Shown here one piece after another: positions 1-8,562 of a DNA stretch of 25,828 nucleotides. The notes under the pieces were generated by a model. That model was not told the DNA's origin. It did not search any database and saw only the letters and a list, made by a program, of their open reading frames with translations. Made by a program: the position numbers and the translations under genes. Origin of the DNA: JADGQM01 sp964505935. Lineage in GTDB: Bacteria > Desulfobacterota > Syntrophobacteria > Syntrophobacterales > Syntrophobacteraceae. The stretch's first letter is position 1; each line of letters starts with the position of its first letter. The stretch spans positions 1 through 25,828 of the forward strand of contig CAZDKX010000030.1 of assembly GCA_964505935.1 (NCBI GenBank). The letters run 5' to 3'.

Positions 1-22
1 GGTACAATAGTGGAAGGTGACC

Positions 23-826
23 ATGGGGGAACTGGATGAGGAAGTTGCGGAGACCAGCTATTTGTTTGTCCGGCTGCTGATTATCGCTTTTGTCCTGGTT
101 GTTGCCTACCCTTACATTCCCGGATCGGAATCCCCGGCCTTCAAGGGTGTTTCCATCTTCATGGGCGTGATTTTCTCGCTCGGTTCAACGTCGGCGATCG
201 CGGGCATGACGGCGGGATTGAGCCTCGTTTACATGAGGTCCTTCCGGGAGGGGGACGTCGTGAAAATCGGCGGCGCCACGGGCATTGTCCTGCAAAGAAA
301 ACTAATGGTCACGCGCTTGAAAAGTTTCAAGAACGAGGAGATCTCCATCCCCAATGCGACCATCCTCACCTCCCAGGTTGTCAATTACAGCCAGCAGGCC
401 AAGGGTGAGGGGCTGATCCTGCACACCAGCGTAACCATCGGCTATGACGCCCCCTGGCAAACCGTCCATGGGCTCTTGATCGAAGCCGCCAAGGCTACCA
501 GCCGCATCCTCGATGAGCCTCACCCCTTCGTTCTGCAGACCGCTTTGAACGACTTCTACGTTTCCTACGAGCTGAATGCCTATACGGATTCCCCCCAGTT
601 CATGCCAAGGATCTACTCCGAGCTTCACCAGAACATCCAGAACAAGTTCAACGAAGGGGGCGTGGAGATCCTGTCGCCCCATTACGCGCAACTGCGCGAC
701 GGCAATGCCACCACCATCCCCGAAAGCTATCTCCCGGAGGATCATGTTCCGCCGTCCATTCGCATCGTGGACACCAGTGCTCGGCAGAGGGCCGAGAAAG
801 CGCGGAAGGAAGGCGGGAACGACTAG
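23..826 (+). CDS. MscS-family mechanosensitive channel, C-terminal part (N-terminus missing or broken)
   Basis: This is the pore and cytoplasmic part of a small-conductance mechanosensitive channel, an inner-membrane valve opened by membrane tension under hypo-osmotic shock. One hydrophobic segment lies at about residues 14-34. A pore-lining TM3-like helix rich in Gly, Ala and Ser follows (FSLGSTSAIAGMTAG), ending in a hydrophilic turn (SFREGDVVKIG) that starts the beta domain. Conserved C-terminal phrases are IPNA, INYS-like VVNYS, HTSVTIGYD and SPHYAQLRDG. From memory, relatives are around 500 residues and carry extra N-terminal membrane helices, so about half is missing here. The in-frame codon at 8-10 is TAG. 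The start at ATG 23 has an AAGG five bases upstream (GTG 17 is the alternative), so re-initiation is possible. Family is certain; whether this is an intact short gene, a nonsense-split gene or a sequencing error cannot be told at the window edge. Confidence 0.85.
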   Translation: MGELDEEVAETSYLFVRLLIIAFVLVVAYPYIPGSESPAFKGVSIFMGVIFSLGSTSAIAGMTAGLSLVYMRSFREGDVVKIGGATGIVLQRKLMVTRLKSFKNEEISIPNATILTSQVVNYSQQAKGEGLILHTSVTIGYDAPWQTVHGLLIEAAKATSRILDEPHPFVLQTALNDFYVSYELNAYTDSPQFMPRIYSELHQNIQNKFNEGGVEILSPHYAQLRDGNATTIPESYLPEDHVPPSIRIVDTSARQRAEKARKEGGND

Positions 827-1097
827 CACCGTCCTGTAAGTCTCTCGCTGCCGGCGGATTGCCGTCATCCAGGCAATGCTCTTGCCGGCGGCGGGTTGCA
901 TGAGCCTTGGTCCCTGGAGCCTCACCCGGGATCGCTTTGCTCATACTTCAGCAATCTCGGATTCCTGGAAGAACCAGATGCTCATGAACCTGGTGAAGCT
1001 GCTCCATGGTGAGAGCAATCAACAATGTTGGTACCGGTCCGGAATCAAGTCCCTCAAATAGTGTCACGCCGACAGAAGACTCGCTCACCTTGATCAT

Positions 1098-3887
1098 TCA
1101 GTCCTTGGTTGACACCCTGCCGGCATTGAATGAAGAGAGCAGCGAAGAGAGTCCTTTGCCGATCTGCCCCAAGAGCAACGGAATCAGACTCATAGCCAGC
1201 ACTACGAGCCAACCGTCCGCCCCGGGGGCGGCCAGGTTGAGCACCCGTGAGAGTCCGGGAAGGTACAAGCCAAGGAGCACGAGCCCGCCGCAGAGAGCGA
1301 GCGCCCCCCAGATGAAGGGATTGCGCGTTACTTCGTTGCGGATGAACCCCGAGCCCCGGTCCGTCATGTTGAAGACATGCCAGAGTTGCGCCAGAGCAAG
1401 GGTCAGGAAGGAGACTGTGACCGCCTGCCGCTCATCCATCTCCAACCACCGGAGGGCTAGCGCCAAGGCTCCCAGGACGGCGGCCGTGATCGTGAAGCCA
1501 TAGCCTCCTATGGCCAACCAATGGCGGCGGGTCAGGATAGGCTCGTCGGGCTCCCGGGGGGGCTTCTCCATCACCGTCCGATCTCCCTCGCCCAAACCCA
1601 GGGCGATGGCGGGAAAGACGTCCGTGATCAGGTTCAGGAAAAGAATCTGCAGCGGCAGGATAGGAAGGGGAGCCTTTGCCAGGAAGGCCAGACCCACGGT
1701 CATGATTTCGCTGACATTGCAGGAGAGCAGGTAGATCACAAATTTTCGAATATTGGCAAAGATGATACGCCCCTGCTGTATGGCCGCTACGATACTGGAA
1801 AAGGCGTCATCCTTCAGCACCATGTCGGCGGCCTCCCGCGCCACCTGGGTGCCGCGCCGTCCCATGGCCACCCCGATGTCGGCCTTTTTCAGGGCGGGGG
1901 CGTCATTGACGCCGTCTCCCGTCATGGCCACGACCGCCCCCGTCTTTTGGTGGATATCGATGAGATCCAGCTTTTGTTTAGGACTGACCCGGGCAAAGAT
2001 GGGAACATGGAGAAGCTTCTCACGGTCATCCCGGGCCAGTACTTCCAGTCGGGGGATCTCCTTTCCCTGGACTACCTCCGCCTGCTCCGAATCGACCAGG
2101 CCCACGGCCAGAGCAATCTTGCGGGCGGTGAGGGGCTGGTCTCCGGTAACCATGATCACCGTGACCCCCGCCTTTCGGCAGTCGTTGACGGCCTGCCGCA
2201 CGTCTTGGCGGGGCGGGTCGGCCAAGCCGGCCAGACCGATCAAGGTCAAAGCTTCATAGGGATCCGAATCGAGATCCGTTACTTCCTTTCGCGCCAATCC
2301 CAGCATGCGAAATCCCTCCCCGGCCAGCTGGTTGCTTTTCGCCAGCCAGGTCTCCCGTCGATCGTCGTCCAGCTCTTCTGGACCGTCGTCGCCGAGGGCA
2401 AACGAGGAAACTTCGAGCACCGCCTCCGGGGCTCCCTTCACGGCTACATAGTAACCGCCTTCTTTCCTGTGGAAGGTGGCCATCATCTTGACGTCCGAAT
2501 CAAAGGCCTCCTCCCGAACCTCCGGCATTTCACCGACCAGCTCGGCTCGCGCGAGTCCTGCATTCGCCCCCGCCGTCAGCAGAGCCACCTCCAGAGGGTC
2601 GCCCACCGCCTTTCCTTCCGGCTCCTTTCCCAGCGAGGCGTTGTTGCAGAGCATACCAACCTGAAGAAATTCCATGAGAATCTGGTTCTCGATAGGATCA
2701 AACCGCTCTTCCCCGCTTCGAAACCTTCCGCTGCTTATCGCTATATCCATGGAGTCCAGGGCAATGCGTGTCAGGGTCATGAGGTTTTCGGTCAGCGTCC
2801 CGGTTTTGTCGGTGAAAATGACGTTGGTGGCTCCGAGCGTCTCCACGGCGGAGAGTTTGTTGATGAGAGCATTGCGGCGGGCCATGAGCCACATTCCCCG
2901 GGCCAGGGCGATGGTGGCGACGATGGGAAGCCCCTCGGGTATCGCCGCCACGGCCAGGGCAATGGCGGTCTCGATCATCATGAAAACCTCCCTGCCGGCC
3001 AGGATGCCGCTGGCACCGATCACCCCGGCAATGACCAGGGTCAGCCAGATGAGCTTGTGCCCCAACCGATCGAGCCGCTTCTCAAGGGGGGTGATCTCCT
3101 CCTTGGCCGTTTCCACGAGGGCCGAAATGCGACCCAGCTCCGTCGCCATGCCGGTGGCGACCACCACGGCGCGCCCGGATCCGCGTGTGGCGGCCGTTCC
3201 CTTGAAGAGCATGTTCACCCTCTCCGCCGGCGGCGTGTCCGCAGCCAAAGGTTTCGTTTGCTTGTTGACCGGTAATGATTCGCCGGTAAGGGCGGACTCG
3301 TCCGCCTGGAGCTTGGACGCCTCGATGAGGCGGCAATCGGCGGTGACAACGTCACCTCCCTCCACCAGCAGAATGTCTCCCGGAACCAGGTTCTCCGCCC
3401 CGATTTCCTGGATCTCCCCGTCTCTCAGGACCTTGGAAACGACGCTTCCCAGCTTCCTCAGGGCCTCCATGGAGCGGACCGCTTTGAGTTCCGTGAAAAA
3501 GCCGAGCCCGGCATTGATCACGATCACCACGACAATGGCAAGGAATTCCAGTGGTTGATCGAAGACGAGCGAGACGACAGCGGCGACGGCAAGCAAGAGG
3601 ATGATGAGGCTCTTGAACTGGTTTACCAGGATCAACCAGGCGTTCCTCGTCCTGATCTCGCGAAGACGATTCGGCCCCCATTGACTGCGCCGGCTTTTCA
3701 CCGCTTCGGCCCCGAGTCCTCGTTCTGAATCAGCACCCAGTGCCGAGATTGCCTCATCAACCGATAGCGCCCACGGCTCGGCCGGTGTGCTTTGATCCCA
3801 TCGGTTCACTTCACCGCGCTGTTCTTTCCTGATGTCCGACATATCCTCGATTCCTTTGTCCTGCTCATCGCCGCGGGGACCGTCCAT
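1098..3887 (-). CDS. Cation-transporting P-type ATPase, Ca2+-ATPase-like (P2 type)
   Basis: This is an ATP-driven cation pump of the inner membrane, 929 residues, full length for the P2 family. Domains in order are an N-terminal cation-ATPase domain (about 35-105), M1/M2 hairpin (83-130), actuator loop with TGES (201-204), M3/M4 with PEGLP (317-321), phosphorylation site DKTGT (Asp360), nucleotide domain with KGAPE (484-488), P-domain motifs TGDQ (581-584) and TGDGVNDAP (656-664), then M5-M10. By comparison with SERCA, the Ca2+ ligands of M4, M5 (Asn724, Glu727) and M6 (Asn752, Thr755, Asp756) are present. The M8 Glu is replaced by Gln834. Ca2+ export is the best guess; Mn2+ or another cation is possible. 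The start is uncertain: ATG 3887 has TGAGG close upstream, while ATG 3842 would remove 15 residues. The gene is divergent from the STAS gene and convergent with the MscS fragment. Confidence 0.93.
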   Translation of the reverse strand: MDGPRGDEQDKGIEDMSDIRKEQRGEVNRWDQSTPAEPWALSVDEAISALGADSERGLGAEAVKSRRSQWGPNRLREIRTRNAWLILVNQFKSLIILLLAVAAVVSLVFDQPLEFLAIVVVIVINAGLGFFTELKAVRSMEALRKLGSVVSKVLRDGEIQEIGAENLVPGDILLVEGGDVVTADCRLIEASKLQADESALTGESLPVNKQTKPLAADTPPAERVNMLFKGTAATRGSGRAVVVATGMATELGRISALVETAKEEITPLEKRLDRLGHKLIWLTLVIAGVIGASGILAGREVFMMIETAIALAVAAIPEGLPIVATIALARGMWLMARRNALINKLSAVETLGATNVIFTDKTGTLTENLMTLTRIALDSMDIAISSGRFRSGEERFDPIENQILMEFLQVGMLCNNASLGKEPEGKAVGDPLEVALLTAGANAGLARAELVGEMPEVREEAFDSDVKMMATFHRKEGGYYVAVKGAPEAVLEVSSFALGDDGPEELDDDRRETWLAKSNQLAGEGFRMLGLARKEVTDLDSDPYEALTLIGLAGLADPPRQDVRQAVNDCRKAGVTVIMVTGDQPLTARKIALAVGLVDSEQAEVVQGKEIPRLEVLARDDREKLLHVPIFARVSPKQKLDLIDIHQKTGAVVAMTGDGVNDAPALKKADIGVAMGRRGTQVAREAADMVLKDDAFSSIVAAIQQGRIIFANIRKFVIYLLSCNVSEIMTVGLAFLAKAPLPILPLQILFLNLITDVFPAIALGLGEGDRTVMEKPPREPDEPILTRRHWLAIGGYGFTITAAVLGALALALRWLEMDERQAVTVSFLTLALAQLWHVFNMTDRGSGFIRNEVTRNPFIWGALALCGGLVLLGLYLPGLSRVLNLAAPGADGWLVVLAMSLIPLLLGQIGKGLSSLLSSFNAGRVSTKD

Positions 3888-3986
3888 TGCCTCAGACGGC
3901 GGTGATCACGACGGGCGTATCCATCCTGGTCCGGGGGCAACCGTTGAACGTTGTGGGGCCTGAAGGATGCCCTCGAGAGGAGCGCC

Positions 3987-4014
3987 TTGACATGCTCACG
4001 ATAAACGGTAACCT
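3987..4014 (+). promoter_or_regulatory. Possible sigma-70-type promoter upstream of the STAS gene
   Basis: A perfect TTGACA at 3987-3992 is followed after 16 bases by TAACCT at 4009-4014, which matches the -10 consensus at only three positions. It lies in the 183-bp divergent space between the P-type ATPase and the STAS gene and points at the latter. The weak -10 makes this tentative. Confidence 0.3.
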
Positions 4015-4070
4015 AATAACCATGAGCAGGGAAAGGTTGCTAATCTTCAACACCTGATCGGGAGGGTACC

Positions 4071-4433
4071 ATGATAGAAATTCTGTCTGAAAGCAAAGGC
4101 AAGGTCCTGGGGATCAAGGTTTCCGGCAAGCTGACGGATCGGGACTACCAGGATGTCCTGATTCCAATGCTGGAAACGGTTATCACGAAACATGGTAAAT
4201 GCCGCTTCCTCTGCGCCATAGATCAGACTTTCTCAGGGATGGAGCTGGGGGCTATGGTGGACGACGCCAGATTTTACCTCAAACACAAGAACGACATCGA
4301 GAAGATGGTTCTGGTGGGTGGACAGAAATGGATTGAGGTATTGATGAAAGTGTTCGGGCATTTCATGCCCGGCGAGGTGAAAACGTTTCCCGATGAGGCA
4401 TTGCCGGAGGCTTGGGCGTGGATTGATGCGTAA
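4071..4433 (+). CDS. SpoIIAA-like STAS-fold protein
   Basis: This 120-residue soluble protein matches the SpoIIAA-like family (STAS-fold, formerly DUF3478). Hallmarks are an N-terminal strand ending in the phrase VSGKLTDRDY, a central acidic strand followed by FSGMELGAMVDDARFYLKH, the segment MVLVGGQKW, and a C-terminal FPDEALPEAWAWI helix. Proteins of this family have been proposed to bind lipids or act as regulatory partners at membranes; the function is not established. The start has a good ribosome site (GGGAGGG, about four bases upstream of ATG). It stands between a P-type pump and a ClC exchanger, on the same strand as the latter with a 68-bp gap, so co-expression with the ClC gene is plausible. 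Family assignment is fairly certain; the role is unknown. Confidence 0.85.
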   Translation: MIEILSESKGKVLGIKVSGKLTDRDYQDVLIPMLETVITKHGKCRFLCAIDQTFSGMELGAMVDDARFYLKHKNDIEKMVLVGGQKWIEVLMKVFGHFMPGEVKTFPDEALPEAWAWIDA

Positions 4434-4501
4434 CAGGGCGCTGATGTGTCCTTTAATCGAATACTGGCCAGGGTCCAATAAAAGGATCCGGAGGAGGCGC
4501 T

Positions 4502-5821
4502 CTGCAACCTGAAGCTGACGTTGCCGCCAGTGCTGATCGTGAACGTAGCGGCTTGCTGGAACTCGCCTTGTTGTCTCTCCTGGTCGGAGCCGCCTCGGGA
4601 AGTCTGGGGGCGGTGTTTCGTCTTGCCCTCCAATGGGCTGACGGTTTGCGCGACGCGCTCATTGCCTGGGCGCACGGGGAGAAGCTTCTCGGTTTCCTGC
4701 TACTGGTACTCTTGTCAGCCGCCGCCACGACCGTGGCAGCCTGGCTGGTTTGCCGTTTCTCTCCGCAAGCGACGGGAAGCGGCATTCCCCATGTGGAGGC
4801 GGTACTGAGAGCCGAATTGCCGCAGGCGCCTTTCCGGTTGATCGCGGTAAAGTTCTTTGGAGGGGCCCTTGCTATCGGCAGCGGTCTCGCGCTGGGCCGA
4901 GAAGGCCCGACGGTCCAGATGGGAGCGAGCATTGCCCATCTGCTGGGACAGGTGTTCCGCCGGAACTGGGATGATTGCATGGCTCTGCTGGCGGCCGGGG
5001 CGGGTGCCGGCCTGGCTACCGCCTTCAATGCCCCCATCGCGGGCGCTGCTTTTGTTTTGGAGGAACTGGTGCGACGCTTCGATACGCGCATCGGCATCGC
5101 GACGCTGGGGGCGTCCCTCAGTGCCATCGGAGCAGCACGGTTTATCCTTGGACACGCTCCGGACTTCACGGTCGAACCCCTGCCTTATGCCGAGTTTGCC
5201 ACGGTCTATCTTCATGTCGCCCTGGGCATCGTCGCGGGATTTATGGGAGTCGCCTACAATTGGGCGCTTGTCGGCACCCTCGCCGGGGCGGACCGGATTC
5301 GACAATGGCGGCCGGAGCTGCGGGCGGCCTTGATCGGAGCTTCCGTGGGCGCGGTGGCGTGGTGGGCACCGGGCCTGGTCGGAGGCGGCGATGCGATTAC
5401 GCAGAAAGCCCTTGCCGGCACGGAGGTTTTCGCCACGCTGCCGTGGTTGTTCGTCTTGCGCTTTGGGCTTGGGGCAATCTCGTATGCCGCCGGAACGCCG
5501 GGTGGGCTCTTTGCGCCCATGCTGGTGCTGGGGGCCCAGGTCGGGCTGCTGTTCGGTACCCTCGGCAGTCATTGGCTTCCAGGTCTGGCCCCGCACGCTG
5601 CGGCCTTCACCGTGGTCGGAATGGCAGCCTTCTTCACCGCGGTTGTCCGGGCTCCGCTCACCGGCATCATCCTGGTTACGGAAATGACCGCCAGCTTCAC
5701 CCTGCTCCTTCCTATGCTGGCGGCCTGCTTCGCCGCCATGGCGGTACCCACCCTCCTTGGAAACGCCCCGATCTATGACACGCTGAGAGAGCGTATCCTG
5801 CACCGGCAGGTGGCCGAATAA
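4502..5821 (+). CDS. ClC-family chloride/proton antiporter
   Basis: This is a multi-pass ClC transporter of about 439 residues that exchanges chloride for protons across the inner membrane. The three ClC signatures are present, numbered from the CTG start: GSGIP (about 92-96), GREGP with the gating glutamate (about Glu134) and GGLFAP in the second half. The proton-path glutamate is retained in the FVLEELVRRF segment, and the central tyrosine appears in NAPIYDTL near the C-terminus. Together these suggest an exchanger rather than a channel. There is no C-terminal CBS domain. Start choice: no ATG lies near the N-terminus. A TTG at 4553 has no ribosome site, whereas CTG 4502 follows GGAGGAGG by four bases and adds 17 residues. 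The in-frame stop is at 4478-4480. Family is certain; the CTG start is inferred. Confidence 0.93.
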   Translation: MQPEADVAASADRERSGLLELALLSLLVGAASGSLGAVFRLALQWADGLRDALIAWAHGEKLLGFLLLVLLSAAATTVAAWLVCRFSPQATGSGIPHVEAVLRAELPQAPFRLIAVKFFGGALAIGSGLALGREGPTVQMGASIAHLLGQVFRRNWDDCMALLAAGAGAGLATAFNAPIAGAAFVLEELVRRFDTRIGIATLGASLSAIGAARFILGHAPDFTVEPLPYAEFATVYLHVALGIVAGFMGVAYNWALVGTLAGADRIRQWRPELRAALIGASVGAVAWWAPGLVGGGDAITQKALAGTEVFATLPWLFVLRFGLGAISYAAGTPGGLFAPMLVLGAQVGLLFGTLGSHWLPGLAPHAAAFTVVGMAAFFTAVVRAPLTGIILVTEMTASFTLLLPMLAACFAAMAVPTLLGNAPIYDTLRERILHRQVAE

Positions 5822-6028
5822 GGTTCCTCCCATATAGAGCGGCCTGCAATCCCTCTCTCTCCCCTTCCCGCGAGTCTCTGCCTCAGAGGCAGACTAGTCC
5901 CGCTACGATGCCGCCGCTGGCAAAATTCTCTCCCTTTGTTGACAATCTCTGATTTTTTCTGGAAAGTAGTCAATGACAGAAGACTTGACAGCCGGGCTGG
6001 GGACTCTGATGCAGGCGGGTGAATTGCC

Positions 6029-8224
6029 TTGAAGCTTTTCCTGAACGTCATTCTTGTGATCGTGAGTGTTTTTGCCTGTTACACGGAGGAAATCTACCTT
6101 CACTTCCGGCCGCCCACTCTTGGGAAACCGATGAGCATTACGATTCGCTCCGAGTTTCCCTTCAACTTCGACCAGGAAAAGGCCTTCGGAAGCAAGCGCA
6201 ATTTAGCGCTGTCCCAGTACATTCCCCTCTACACCTATGTTCCTGACCGGATTGCCGCCTCGAAAAGGAAGATGCGCGAGCTGATCGACAAGGTTTCTTC
6301 CCTCCAGTCCCAGGAGCCGATCGACGGGGGAGGATTCGCAAAGTATCTGCGAAAGGATTACGGGGTTGAACTGAGCCCGGAAGCCGCCGCGCAGCTGCTT
6401 CAATATCCCAATCTGAAGAATCTTTTCGAAGGCATCCTCACCATCGAAGAATCCATTTTGGAGGCTAAGATCGTTGAAGATCCCAAGCCTCTTAAGGCCA
6501 AGAAGACGGCGGAAGTCTTTTATCCCGATCCCATTGGAACCATCGCCTATCCGGCAAGCGAGTTCATCACCCAGGACGGGGCCCGGCACACTCTACAGAC
6601 GAAGGTTTCGCAAGTATTTTGGCAGGTGGATCGAAACCTTCTGGACGATGCGGTCCGCATTTCCCTCGCCACCCTCCTGCCAAACCTGAGATACGACCAG
6701 AAAGAGAACGACAGGAGGATAGAAGAGATTGTACGCCGCTATCCTTCCAAGATTGTCCCCTATTACACTGGTCAAGTATTGGTGTCCATCGGCAAGATCT
6801 TGACTGAAGAAGACGTGCTGCTGGTGGCCGCCCACCAGGAAGCCGCGAACCGGGATGGGGTCCGCACCGCACCGTGGGTGCTGTTTTCGATTCTCTTCCT
6901 GGTAGCCCTCTACCATCTCCTCCTCTCCAGGATCTTCGCTCCCTGGGCAAGAAGAAAACCTCCCTACCTTATCCTGCTCGCAGTACTGATTACTTCGGTT
7001 GTGGCCATGAAAGGGTTTCTGCTCTTCACGCCTTTTTCCATCTATGCCTCCCCGATGGGAATGCTCCCCCTGCTCCTGCTGACGATTGTCCCACAGCGGA
7101 TCTTCGCTCCTCCCACGACTCTTTTGGGGGTCATGCTGGTGAGCTTCTTTACCGGACGTACCTTTGGCATTCTCTTATTCTTCGCGTTCGGGGCCTTGTT
7201 GGTGCTGGTGACGTGCCCTGTGATCCGGAAGCGCCACCATGTGGGCCTCCCCTCCTTTACCCTGGGAACAACTAATGTCCTGGTAGTCATAATATCGTCC
7301 TTCGACCTCAACGCCCTGGGCAGCCGCTTCGGCCTCTTCGATGGCGTCGCAACAAGCTTCCACGGTGAGATATTCAATGCCGGCCTGCTGCATCAAGCGG
7401 GTTGGGCGTTCGCCGGAGGCATGGCGGCGGGACCCGTTGCTCTGATCTTCCTGCCTCTGCTCGAACGCCTCTGGAATACCGCCTCGACTTTCAAGCTCTA
7501 TCACTATGCCGACCCGCAGCACCCGCTCTTGAGAGAGCTCCTGACCAAGGCGCCGGGCACTTATCAGCATGCGATGACCGTCGCCCACCTGGCGGAATGT
7601 GTCGGTGAAGCCATCGGCGCCAACGCCCTCTTGCTTCGAGCAGGAGCCTATTTTCATGATGTCGGGAAGACTGCCAACCCAAGATATTTCGTGGAAAACC
7701 AGTTCAACGGGAAGAACCCTCACGACGAGATTGAACCGGCGGCAAGCACCGGCATCATCCTTGACCACGTTCGAGACGGCAGAAGGATAGCGCTTGAAGC
7801 AGGGATTCCCGATGTTATCGCCGATTTTATCCCCCAGCATCATGGAACGCTGCTGGTGGAATATTTTTTTAACAAGGCTTCCAAAGCAGGGCCTTCCGTT
7901 GGCCTGCGAGAGGATGATTTCCGCTATCCGGGCCCGAAGCCGCAGAGTGTCGAAGCGGCCATCCTGATGATCTGCGATGCGGTGGAGGCCGCCTCTCGAA
8001 CCCTTCCCGAGCCGACGCCGGAGAACCTCCGCAAAATGATCCTGTTCATCATCCAAAAAAGGCTGGCAGACGGCCAGTTCGAAGAATGCGATCTCACCAC
8101 CCGCGACATGGCAAACATCATCGAGGTCTTGACCGAAGCCCTGGCGGCTTCCTTCCACACCCGTATCGTTTACCCCTGGCAGCAGGAAGACCCAAAGAAG
8201 GCAGAAGCCGCTGCCGGCAACTAA
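6029..8224 (+). CDS. 7TM-HD membrane phosphohydrolase, PgpH-type (candidate cyclic-di-AMP phosphodiesterase)
   Basis: This 731-residue membrane protein has the 7TM-HD architecture. It has one N-terminal membrane segment (about 3-20), an extracytoplasmic domain of about 230 residues, a block of seven membrane helices (about 275-490) and a cytoplasmic HD domain. The metal and catalytic residues are present: His514 (in YQHAMTVAHLAE), His543-Asp544 (HDVGK), His604-His605 (QHHGT) and Asp650 (CDAVEAASR). In Listeria, PgpH of this architecture hydrolyses cyclic-di-AMP, the nucleotide that controls potassium and osmolyte transport. That activity is inferred here. The start is TTG 6029, since the frame is closed by TGA at 6020-6022; an ATG at 6131 would lose the first membrane helix. 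The usual neighbours of such genes (phoH, ybeY) are not seen here. Instead it follows a ClC exchanger and precedes a tRNA on the other strand. Confidence 0.9.
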   Translation: MKLFLNVILVIVSVFACYTEEIYLHFRPPTLGKPMSITIRSEFPFNFDQEKAFGSKRNLALSQYIPLYTYVPDRIAASKRKMRELIDKVSSLQSQEPIDGGGFAKYLRKDYGVELSPEAAAQLLQYPNLKNLFEGILTIEESILEAKIVEDPKPLKAKKTAEVFYPDPIGTIAYPASEFITQDGARHTLQTKVSQVFWQVDRNLLDDAVRISLATLLPNLRYDQKENDRRIEEIVRRYPSKIVPYYTGQVLVSIGKILTEEDVLLVAAHQEAANRDGVRTAPWVLFSILFLVALYHLLLSRIFAPWARRKPPYLILLAVLITSVVAMKGFLLFTPFSIYASPMGMLPLLLLTIVPQRIFAPPTTLLGVMLVSFFTGRTFGILLFFAFGALLVLVTCPVIRKRHHVGLPSFTLGTTNVLVVIISSFDLNALGSRFGLFDGVATSFHGEIFNAGLLHQAGWAFAGGMAAGPVALIFLPLLERLWNTASTFKLYHYADPQHPLLRELLTKAPGTYQHAMTVAHLAECVGEAIGANALLLRAGAYFHDVGKTANPRYFVENQFNGKNPHDEIEPAASTGIILDHVRDGRRIALEAGIPDVIADFIPQHHGTLLVEYFFNKASKAGPSVGLREDDFRYPGPKPQSVEAAILMICDAVEAASRTLPEPTPENLRKMILFIIQKRLADGQFEECDLTTRDMANIIEVLTEALAASFHTRIVYPWQQEDPKKAEAAAGN

Positions 8225-8385
8225 CGAGCACGCTCCAGGCGATCTCCAAGATTACTGGGGCAGGGTTGGAGGCTTCATGGGGAACGACATGGTCAGGTCC
8301 GAACCTTTGGTCGAGACCGAGTTTGACCTTGGCACCTTCTGGACGGACGAAAGCCCATCACCAGTCCATGCCAGGATTTCTTGAC

Positions 8386-8422
8386 CAAAACAAAAAGGGG
8401 TTACACGCATGCGTGTAACCCC
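8386..8422 (-). terminator. Rho-independent terminator of the tRNA-Leu gene
   Basis: A perfect 26-bp palindrome (8397-8422; arms of 13 bases) lies just beyond the tRNA 3' end. On the minus strand it is followed by a run of five T, a G and four more T (8396 down to about 8386). Position and orientation fit termination of the tRNA transcript. Confidence 0.9.
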
Positions 8423-8434
8423 TTGGATTTTCGG

Positions 8435-8521
8435 TGGTGCCGAAGCGGGGACTCGAACCCCGACAGGCGTACGCCCACTAGACCCTGAACCTAGCGCGTC
8501 TACCAGTTCCGCCACTTCGGC
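8435..8521 (-). tRNA. tRNA-Leu (anticodon CAG)
   Basis: The minus strand reads as an 87-nt class II tRNA. It has a seven-base-pair acceptor stem (GCCGAAG with CTTCGGC), discriminator A and an encoded CCA (8435-8437). The D-arm contains TGGCGGAACTGGTAGACGCG, the anticodon stem is CTAGG/TCTAG with loop TTCAGGG, a long variable arm is typical of leucine tRNAs, and the T-loop is GGTTCGAGTCC. The loop places CAG at the anticodon, which reads CUG codons. It is transcribed alone, away from ribF, and ends in the strong hairpin at 8397-8422. Confidence 0.97.
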
Positions 8522-8533
8522 ACATAAAAATCA

Positions 8534-8562
8534 TTGCAAACATAATCGTTGCAATTTATTAT
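8534..8562 (+). promoter_or_regulatory. Probable promoter of ribF
   Basis: TTGCAA (8534-8539), a 17-base spacer and TATTAT (8557-8562) resemble a sigma-70 promoter aimed at ribF. It overlaps the oppositely directed tRNA promoter: the two -10 boxes share bases 8557-8558. A perfect inverted repeat ATTGCAA...TTGCAAT (8533-8555) covers the same stretch. Confidence 0.5.

Noticed and set aside
1521..3275. A 584-codon open frame on the plus strand opposite the P-type ATPase
   Set aside because: It is the antisense shadow of a fully conserved ATPase gene, with no domain phrases and a low-complexity His/Gly/Asp/Gln-rich translation.
3956..3971. GG-N10-GC pair upstream of the STAS gene as a sigma-54 promoter
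   Set aside because: Only the GG/GC spacing fits; the -24 and -12 contexts do not match the consensus.
4715..5833. Long minus-strand open frame
   Set aside because: Antisense shadow of the ClC gene with low-complexity Arg/Gly/Gln-rich translation.
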